Positions 1-7,900 of a stretch of DNA of 64,000 bases are shown one piece after another. Each line of letters opens with the position of its first letter. Within the stretch, counting starts at the first letter, position 1. The notes under the pieces are model-generated. The model saw only the letters and a program-made list of their open reading frames with translations. It was not told the origin of the DNA and searched no databases. This stretch comes from Methylibium sp035476815. Its GTDB lineage: Bacteria; Pseudomonadota; Gammaproteobacteria; Burkholderiales; Burkholderiaceae_C. The translations under genes and the position numbers were made by a program. Location of the stretch: contig DATILD010000034.1 in the NCBI GenBank assembly GCA_035476815.1, positions 1 through 64,000 on the forward strand. Direction: 5' to 3'.

Positions 1-767
1 AGCGGCCCGGCATCGAGCGCCGCCCAGGCGGCGCGCCAGCCGTCGGCGTCGCCCTGCAGCGCCGGGCCGCGCAGCGCGTCCAGCAGCCGCGGCGGCGCCG
101 CCGCCTCGGGCTGGCGCACGCCGCAGCCGCTGAGCCAGACGCTGTTGAGCGGCAGCGCGCCGGCCGCCTCGCGTTGCGCGTTCAGCGGGTGGGTGTGCAG
201 CAGCATCTGCGCCTCGCTCTGCAGGCGCTTGAGCGGTCGCGCGGCCGGATGGTCGGGCAGCCAGAGGTCGGGGTTGCGGCCGACGACGCGGTCGAGCGAG
301 GCGGTCGGCAGCGCCGCCAGCGACTCGTGCGCCAGGTACCAGCGCGTCGGCGCGCCCCAGGCGCACCGCCAGCCCTCGCTCTCGAACAGTGGGCGCAGCG
401 CGTCGAGGAAGGCGCGCGACATGTCGGCGTCGAGGCCCAGCGCCTCGGGGTCGCCCATCGTCAGGGACTCGCGGCCGACCTGCCAGTGCACCGGGCTCAG
501 CAGGCCCCAGGCCAGGTCGCCGGTGGCCAGGCCGTCGGCCGCCGCGGCGCGGGCCGCGAAGGGCAGGCTGCCGTCGCCGCCCTTCCAGCCGAGGGCGCGG
601 GCCAGCACGCGCTCGTGCGGGGGTGACAACTGGTAAGAGTCGCCTTCGCTGTGTTCGGTCGGTGTCAGGGTCGACAGCAGCGCGCGCAGGTTGGGCAGCG
701 CCAGGCCCGTGAGCGCCGCTGGTCCGGCCTCGGGGGCGGGGGCGGCGAACGGGATCAGCAGATGCAT
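1..767 (-). CDS. RpfE/COG4255-like conserved protein (3' part outside window)
   Basis: The first 255 codons are present; the 3' end lies beyond the left edge. The ATG at 767 opens MHLLIPFA. Conserved-looking blocks include GLLSPVHWQVGRESLTMGDP near residues 88-107 and LPLNSVWLSGCGVRQ near residues 205-220. This pattern matches an uncharacterised proteobacterial family (COG4255, RpfE-like) that often sits next to recJ and is sometimes labelled a phosphoglycerate mutase homologue. I see no catalytic motif that would justify an enzymatic name. It is divergent from the MshEN-domain gene, with a 113-bp gap that probably holds both promoters. The family assignment is from memory of the pattern and is moderately sure; the reading frame is solid. 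Confidence 0.7.
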   Translation of the reverse strand, partial: MHLLIPFAAPAPEAGPAALTGLALPNLRALLSTLTPTEHSEGDSYQLSPPHERVLARALGWKGGDGSLPFAARAAAADGLATGDLAWGLLSPVHWQVGRESLTMGDPEALGLDADMSRAFLDALRPLFESEGWRCAWGAPTRWYLAHESLAALPTASLDRVVGRNPDLWLPDHPAARPLKRLQSEAQMLLHTHPLNAQREAAGALPLNSVWLSGCGVRQPEAAAPPRLLDALRGPALQGDADGWRAAWAALDAGP

Positions 768-880
768 CTGGAGATTATCCGGGGGGCTGCTGGCGGCCCG
801 GCCGCATCCAAAGTCGATCGTTCGCCCTCGACAGCGGCTAAGCTTCGGTCTGGTCTGTCATCGCCCCGTCATCGCCGCCC

Positions 881-1945
881 GTGCCACCCGCCGATCCCTT
901 CCCCCGCATCGATTCCGCCGCGCTCGACGCCTGGCAGTGGCCGACCCCGCCCTTTGCCTGGCGACACCAGTCGGCCATCGGCGACGGCGCCCAGCGCTGC
1001 CGCATCGAGACCCGCAATGGCGCCGCGGTCGAGGGCGACCTGCTGGCCGTGGATCCGCAGGCGCGCAGCCTGAGCTTCCGCACCTCGGCCGGCGGCGCGC
1101 CGGTGCAGCTGCCGTTCGCGCGCTTCTCGCGGCTGACGCTGCTCGAGCCGCTGGTGCCGGCGGCGCGCCGCGCCGGCGTGCCGATCGAGCGCGTCCCGGC
1201 CGCCGCGCAGGAGCGCAGTTACCGCCTGCACCTGACGCAGACCGGCGCCGTGCTCGAGGGCCGCACCCTCGGCCACATCGACACCGAGGAGGCGCTCTAC
1301 CTGTTCCCGCCGGTCGAAGAGGACCGCTCGGTGCAGCGCGTGCTGGTGCCGCGCTCGGCCTATGCACGCTGCGAGTTCGGCCCGTCGGCCGAGGAGGTGG
1401 CGGCGCAGAACTGGGTGGCCACGCCCGAGGCGCTGCTGCTCGCGCTGGCCGAACAGGAGCGCAAGCCCGTGCAGCCGCTCGGCCGCTCGATGCTCGAGCT
1501 CGGCCTCCTGACCCCGGCGCAGCTGCAGCGCGCGCTCGACGAGCCGCCCGGCGACCGCCCGCTCGGCGAGCGGCTGGTGGCCGCCGGGCTGCTGTCGCGC
1601 ACCGACCTGCAGACCGCGCTGGCGCACAAGATGGGCTACCCCTTCGTCGACCTGGAGCGCTTCCCGATCGACCCGGTGGCGCTGACCAAGCTGCCGCACA
1701 AGGCCGCGGTGGCGGCGCGGGCGCTGCCGCTGATGGTCGACGGCGGGCGCCTCGTCATCGCGGTGGACCGGCCCTCGCGGATCGACAAGCTGCGCGGGCT
1801 GCAGGGCTTTGCCCAGCTCGGGCTGGTGCCGGTGCTGGCGTCCAAGCACCGCATCCTGGCGATGCTGGCGCGGCTGTTCGCCGACGACCCCTGGGCCGCC
1901 AACGAGCTGACGCAGCGGCCGGGCTACTTCGCGACCACGATGTGA
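881..1945 (+). CDS. MshEN (T2SSE N-terminal) domain protein lacking an ATPase domain
   Basis: A 354-residue protein starting at GTG 881. The C-terminal part, about residues 200-350, reads like the MshEN/GspE N-terminal domain: GRSMLELGLLTPAQLQRAL, then GERLVAAGLLSRTDLQTALA, YPFVDLERFPIDPVAL and a final LVPVLASKHRILAMLARLF. The N-terminal half has two similar beta-rich stretches (about residues 35-80 and 110-160) that I do not recognise. There is no Walker A or B motif, so it cannot be a secretion ATPase itself. MshEN domains can bind cyclic di-GMP, so a receptor role is possible but inferred. A complete PilB/GspE-type ATPase with its own N-terminal domain is encoded at 20.7 kb, on a separate operon. 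Confidence 0.75.
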   Translation: MPPADPFPRIDSAALDAWQWPTPPFAWRHQSAIGDGAQRCRIETRNGAAVEGDLLAVDPQARSLSFRTSAGGAPVQLPFARFSRLTLLEPLVPAARRAGVPIERVPAAAQERSYRLHLTQTGAVLEGRTLGHIDTEEALYLFPPVEEDRSVQRVLVPRSAYARCEFGPSAEEVAAQNWVATPEALLLALAEQERKPVQPLGRSMLELGLLTPAQLQRALDEPPGDRPLGERLVAAGLLSRTDLQTALAHKMGYPFVDLERFPIDPVALTKLPHKAAVAARALPLMVDGGRLVIAVDRPSRIDKLRGLQGFAQLGLVPVLASKHRILAMLARLFADDPWAANELTQRPGYFATTM

Positions 1946-1999
1946 GGTCGTGGCGCCGGGCGGCGCGAACGATGCCGCCGGCCGCGCCGGCCGAGAGCC

Positions 2000-4900
2000 T
2001 CAGCCGAGCACGCCGGCGCGTTCGCATGAGGGCGGGCGCGTCGCGGGATGGCCGAGCAGCGGCAGCACGAAGCAGTGCGCCCCGGCCAGGCCGGGCCAGG
2101 CCAGTCGCTCGCCCGGACGCAGCAGCTGCGCGCCCTCGCGGGCCGTCGCGGCCAGCGCGTCCTGTGCATCGGTGCGCAGCAGGATGAAGTGCAGCGTGCG
2201 ACCGTCCCGTTCGAGCGTCAGCTCGGCCTTCGGCCAGGCGCTGGGCAGGCAGGGCAGGAAATGCAGATCGTGCGCGCCCAGCCGCAGGCCGAACAGCGAC
2301 TCGACCGCCGCGCGGTGCATCCAGGCCGCGGCGCCGGTGTACCAACTCCAGCCGCCCCGGCCGACATGCGGCGGGTGCGTGTACACGTCGCCGGCCATCA
2401 CATAGGGCTCGAGTCCGTAGGCGGCGCCTTGCGTCGGGTGCGCGCTGCGGTGCGCGGGGCTGAGCCAGGTGAAGTAGCGGTAGGGTCGCTCCGTGGCCGC
2501 GTCGGAGGCCGGGCCGGCGTGCGCCAGCTCGGCCTGCGCCATCAGCGCCCACACGCCGGCATGGGCGTACTGGCCGCCGTTCTCGCGCACGCCCGGCGGG
2601 TAGGCCTGGATGTAGCCGGCGCTCGGCTGCTGGTGCGCCAGCGGCGGGTCGAGCAGCCGGATCAGCCCGGCGTCGCCATCGACCAGGTGCTCCTCGACCG
2701 CGTCCATCGCCGCGCGCTGCAGCGACGGCGCCGCCACCCGCGACAGCACCGCCCAGGCCTGGGCGATCAGGTCGATGCGGGCCTCGGTGTTGGTGTGCGA
2801 GCCGAGCGGCTGGCCGTCGTCGAAGAAGGCGCGCCGGAACCAGCGGCCGTCCCAGGCCGCACCGTGCAGCGCGTGCTGCCAACCCTGCGCGGCCTGCTCC
2901 CAGCGCGCGGCGCGGTCGGTGTCGCCGCGCTCGCGCGCCAGCGGCGCGAAGTCGGCCACCAGCCGGCACAGGAACCAGCCGAGCCACACTGATTCGCCGC
3001 GGCCCTCGTGGCCGACGCGGTTCATGCCGTCGTTCCAGTCGCCGCCGCCCATCAGCGGCAGGCCGTGGGCGCCGACCCGCAGGCTGTGGTCGATCGTGCG
3101 CGCGGCATGCTCGTAGACCGTGGCGTCGTCCGGCGCGACGCCGGGCGTGTCGTAGGCGTCCTCGGCGTCCGCGGGGATCGCCGCGCCGGCGATGAAGGGC
3201 ACGCGGCGATCGAGCAACGCGGCGTCGCCGGTGGCCTGCAGGTAGTGCACGCAGGCGTGCGGCAGCCACAGCAGATCGTCGCTGAAGCGGGTGCGCACGC
3301 CGGCGCCACGCGGCGCATGCCACCAGTGCTGCACGTCGCCCTCGGCGAACTGGCGCGACGCGCACAGCGCGATCTGCTCGCGCAGCAACGCCGGCGCGGT
3401 CCATACCAGCGCCATCGCGTCCTGCAGCTGGTCGCGAAAGCCGGTCGCGCCGCCGGCCTGGTAGAAGCCGGCCTTGGCCCACAGCCGGCAGGCCACCGTC
3501 TGGTACAGCAGCCAGCGGTTGACCAGCGCGTCGAACAGCGGGTCGGGCGTGCGCACGGTGGTCGCGCCCAGCAGCCGGTCCCAGCCGTCGCGGCTGGCCT
3601 GCAGCCGCTGCGCGGCGGGCACCGTGGCGGCCCGGGTGGCGAGCTCGCGGGCCGCGCCCGGGCTGGCGGCATGGCCGAGCAGGAACAGGCACTCGGCCGA
3701 GCGGCCGGGCGCCAGCTCGAGGCGCTGCGCCAGCGCCGCGCAGGGGTCCAGTCCGTCGCCCTGGCGCTGGCCGTAGTGGTCGGGCAGCACCAGCCGGCCG
3801 CGGGCGTCGAAGCATTCGCGGCGGTCGCAGGTCCAGTCCTCGGGCTCGTCGTCGGCGCCGCTGATCGCGAGGAAGGCGGTGCTGCCGCCGAAGCCGGCCG
3901 AGCCCTCGCGCTGGGTGCACAGCAGTGCGGTCAGCTTGTGGCCGCGGCCGTCGCCGGCGCCCGGCGGAGGCAGGCGCTGGCGGTGCAGCGCGCTGTGGGT
4001 GCTGCCGCGATCGGCCCGGCCCGCGCCGAGCTGCCACTCGGCGATCCCGATCACGCGCAGCGGCAGCGCCTTCGCGCCGCGGTTCACCAACCGCAACACG
4101 ACCTGCTTGACGGCGCTCGACGGGTCCACGCACCAGGTGGCCGTCACTTCCAACTCGCCGCGGCGGTGCGCGATGCGGCTGTAGCCCTGACCGTGGGTGA
4201 CGCGGTAGTCGGTCGCGCCGTCGCCCCAGGCCGATGGCGCGACGCTCCAGGGCAGCCCGCTGCGGCGGTCCTGCAGCAGGAACCACTCGGCCGGCGGGTC
4301 GGCGACCGGGTCGTTCGACCAGGTGGTGAGCTGGTGCAGGCGGCTGTTGAGGGCCCAGGTGTAGCCGCCGCCGGCCTCCGACAGCTGGGCGCCGAACCCG
4401 GGGTTGGCCAGCACGTTGACCCAGGGCCGCGGCGGCCGCAGCCGGGTGCCGACGGTGAAACCGAACTCGCCGCAGTCGGCGGCGAACGCGCCGGTCGGCG
4501 CCGCGATGGGCTCGCGGCCGGTGGCGGCCAGCGGCAGCGCGACCGTGGCGACGGCCAGCCGCTCGTCGAGCGCGCGCTCGTGCTGCGCGCTCCAGGCCTG
4601 GACATGGTGCAGCAGCGGGCGGCCGTCGGCCTGCAGCCGCACGCGTGCCAGTGCGCGCAGCGAGGCGAGTTCGTCGGCCGACAGCTCGTCGGCGCGCAGC
4701 ACATGCAGTGCGGTGGTGGCGGTCTCGCCGGTCCCGGCGCCCGCGGCGGCTTCGGCGGCGTGGCGTTCGCCCATCGCGACGAGCTGGTGCTGCAGCGCCA
4801 TCTGGTAGGACGCCGGCTCGGCGTTGACCACCACCAGGTCGCAGGCCACGCCGCCCCAGGCCCACAGGCGCAGGGCCTGGGCCAGCGAGCGCAGCAGCCC

Positions 4901-7900
4901 GAGGCCCTGCATCGTGCCGGCCGACACCAGCACGATCGGCCGGTCGCCCGAGAGGCCGAAGCGCCACAGCAGCCGGCGGTCGCAGGCGCCGCCCGCGCCA
5001 TCGTCGGTCGGCGCCGGACCGGCCGGCGGGCGCGTCAGCGTCAGGAGCAGCGCGGTCGTCAGCGTCTGCAGGGCGGCGAACTCCTCGGCGCCGATGCGCA
5101 GCGCGCGCAGCCGCACACCCATCAGCGTCGCCGACATCAGCGAGGCGCGCTGCACATGGCGGGGCTGGCGGTACTTGTCGATCACCGCATGCAGCGTCTC
5201 GGCGTGGTCCGACGCGGCGGTGGCGAAAGTGATCTGGGCATGGCCGCGCGGCGCGATCTGCAGCCGCACGGCCAGCGCGCAGACCGGGTCGAGCCCGGTG
5301 TCCAGCGGCATCGGCTCGACGCTCGACGGCGCCGGCTCGAGCGAGGCCAGCGGCCGCGCCGCGCCGCGGTTGCGGCCCAGCCAGCGCTGGCGGTCGACTT
5401 GCAGGCTCACGCCGACGAGCTGCGGGTCGTCGTGGGTCAGGAAGTGCGCGGCATGCAGGCCGCGCTCGCCGGGCAGGCGCGGCTTGCGCTCGAACACCAG
5501 TGCCTGCGGCCCAGCCCGCCATTCGGCGCGCACGAACAGGTTCGAGAACGCCGGGTGGGCCTCGTCGGCCCGCGCATCGGCGAGCGTCGGCTCGAAGGCC
5601 GACATCAGCTCGATGTCGAGGCTGCGCTCGCCGAGGTTGCGCAGTTCGACGCGGCGGAATTCGATGTCGTCCTCCGGGCTCACCCACACGGTGACATGGG
5701 CCTGCAGCTCGGGCCAGGTCGCGTCGAAGCACACGCGGTCGGCGTGAAAGGTGCTCGTGTAGTGCGCCGCCGGGTCCGGCGCCGGGTGCTGGGTGATCGA
5801 GACGGCCTGCGGCTGGCGCTCCCAGCGCAGGTAGCAGAAGCTGCCGTGGGCGTCGCGCAGCGCGTCGTCGCGCCAGCGCGTCACGTCGGCCTGGCGCCAG
5901 CGACTCCAGCCCGCGCCGTTCGGCCGCAGGCTCACGCTGTAGCGGCCGTTGGACAGCAGCTGCGTCGGCTCGGGCACGCCGGCGCCCGGCAGCACCTCGC
6001 GCAGCAGGCCCGGCGCGCGGCGCGCCAGCGCCTGCGGCGGCAGGCCGGCCGGCGGCAGGCGCAGCTTCGACACCTCGCGCGGCGGCCGCTCGTGCAGCAG
6101 CGAGGCGACCGCCTCGATGCGCGGATGGGCCATGCCCCAGCGCTGGGGCGCGCCGCCCAGCAGCACGTTCGCCAGCGCCACGATGCTCATGCCCTGGTGG
6201 TGCGCCATGAAGGTGGCGACCGGCATGCAGCCGGTGTTGCCGGTCTGGCGCGACGGCGAGAAGTCGAGCGCCTCGATGAAGCCGTAGCGCCCGCGCGCCG
6301 AGCGCGCCTCCAGCGCCTCGAGGTTGCGCAGCGCGCGCTGCGGTGCGACCTGCAGCGCCAGCGCGGTGGCATAGGGGGCGACGACGCACTCGTCGAGCGG
6401 CGTGCGGCGCAGCGCCAGCCGCGGCACGCCCTGCGGGCCGTACTGGTAGGCCAGCGTGTGGTCCTGCGCGGCATGGGCCGATTCGGACTGCCCCCAGGGC
6501 AGGTCGTGCGCACGCCCGAACGCGATCTGCTCGTCGAGTGCCGCCCGGCACGCGCCCCACAGCACGCTGCCATGCGGGTCGTCGATCAGCAGGCGCGGCA
6601 TCAGGTACTCGAACATCGACCCCGACCACGAGCGCAGCCCGGCCAGCGCGCCGACCGCGTGGAAGGGGCGGCCAAGCGCGGCCCAGTGGGCCACCGGCAC
6701 GTCGCCCTTGCCGATCGCAAGCAGGCTGGTCAGGCGCGCTTCCGACGCGAGCAGGTCGTAGAGCCCCGCGTCGAGCTCCTGCTCGGCGAGCCGGTAGCCG
6801 ATGTGGAACAGGTGGCGCTTGCGGTGGTACAGGAAGGCGAACTCGGGCTCCCAGGCGAGCCGCTCGGCCGCGTCGGCCAGCGCCCGCAGCCGCGGCGCCG
6901 CCGACCCGCGGTCGGCCTGGGCGTCGCGCGCCAGCGAGCGCAGCGTGGCGAGGTGGTCGGCCAGCAGCCAGCCCAGCGCCTCGTGCCGCGGCGCGCCCGC
7001 CGTGCCCCCGGGGCGCGCGGCGGCCTCGTCGCGGGCCAGCTCGGCTTCGGCCTGGTCCAGCCCATGCAGCAGGCCGGCGGGATCGGTCCGGGCGACCGAC
7101 ACCGGGTCCGGCAGCGCCAGCAGGCGGTCCAGCGCGGTCGGCGGCCCGGTCGGGGCGGCCAGCAGCGGGGCCAGCCGCTGTCGCGACGCGGCCAGCGCGT
7201 GCCGCGCGGCCGCCTCGTCGTGCGGCGCCTGGGCGAGCTCCCGGCAGGCCGCGGCCAGCGCCAGCAGGAGCGCGCCGAGGTTGCCGCTGTCGACGGTGGA
7301 GACGTACATCGGCAGCAGCGGCGCGGCGCTCTGCGTGTCGTACCAGTTCAGGAAGTGGCCACGGTGGCGCTGCAGGCCCGCGAGCGTGCCCAGGCTCGCC
7401 TCCAGCCGCGCCAGCAGATCCTGCGTGCCGATCCAGCCGAACTGGCGGGCGCAGGCCGCGCTCAGCAGGTACATGCCGATGTTGGTGGGCGAGGTGCGGT
7501 GCGCGACCATGTCGTGCGGCAGGGTCTGCAGGTTGTCCGGCGGCAGGTGGTGGTCGGCGGCGCCGACGCAGCGCTCGAACAGCCGCCAGGTGTCGCGTGC
7601 CACGCCCTCCAGATAGGCCCGGTCGTCCGCCGGCAGCCCGGCGTCGCGGTGCGCGGGCTGGGGCTTGCTGACCCACCAGATCCACAGCGGCGCGCCGGCC
7701 CACAGCCCGCACAGCGCCGCGGCGAGCGCCGCGTGGGGCGTCGCCGCCGCGAGCAGCGCCGCGAGCAGCAGCAGGGCCGCGACCGGCATCGCCCAGTGCC
7801 GGCGCAGCAGCGCGGCGAGCTCGGTCGAGGCGCGGGCCTGCGCGGCCGAGGCCGTGGTCCATTGCAGCAGGTGGCGGTGGCTCACCGTCATCCGGTAGGC

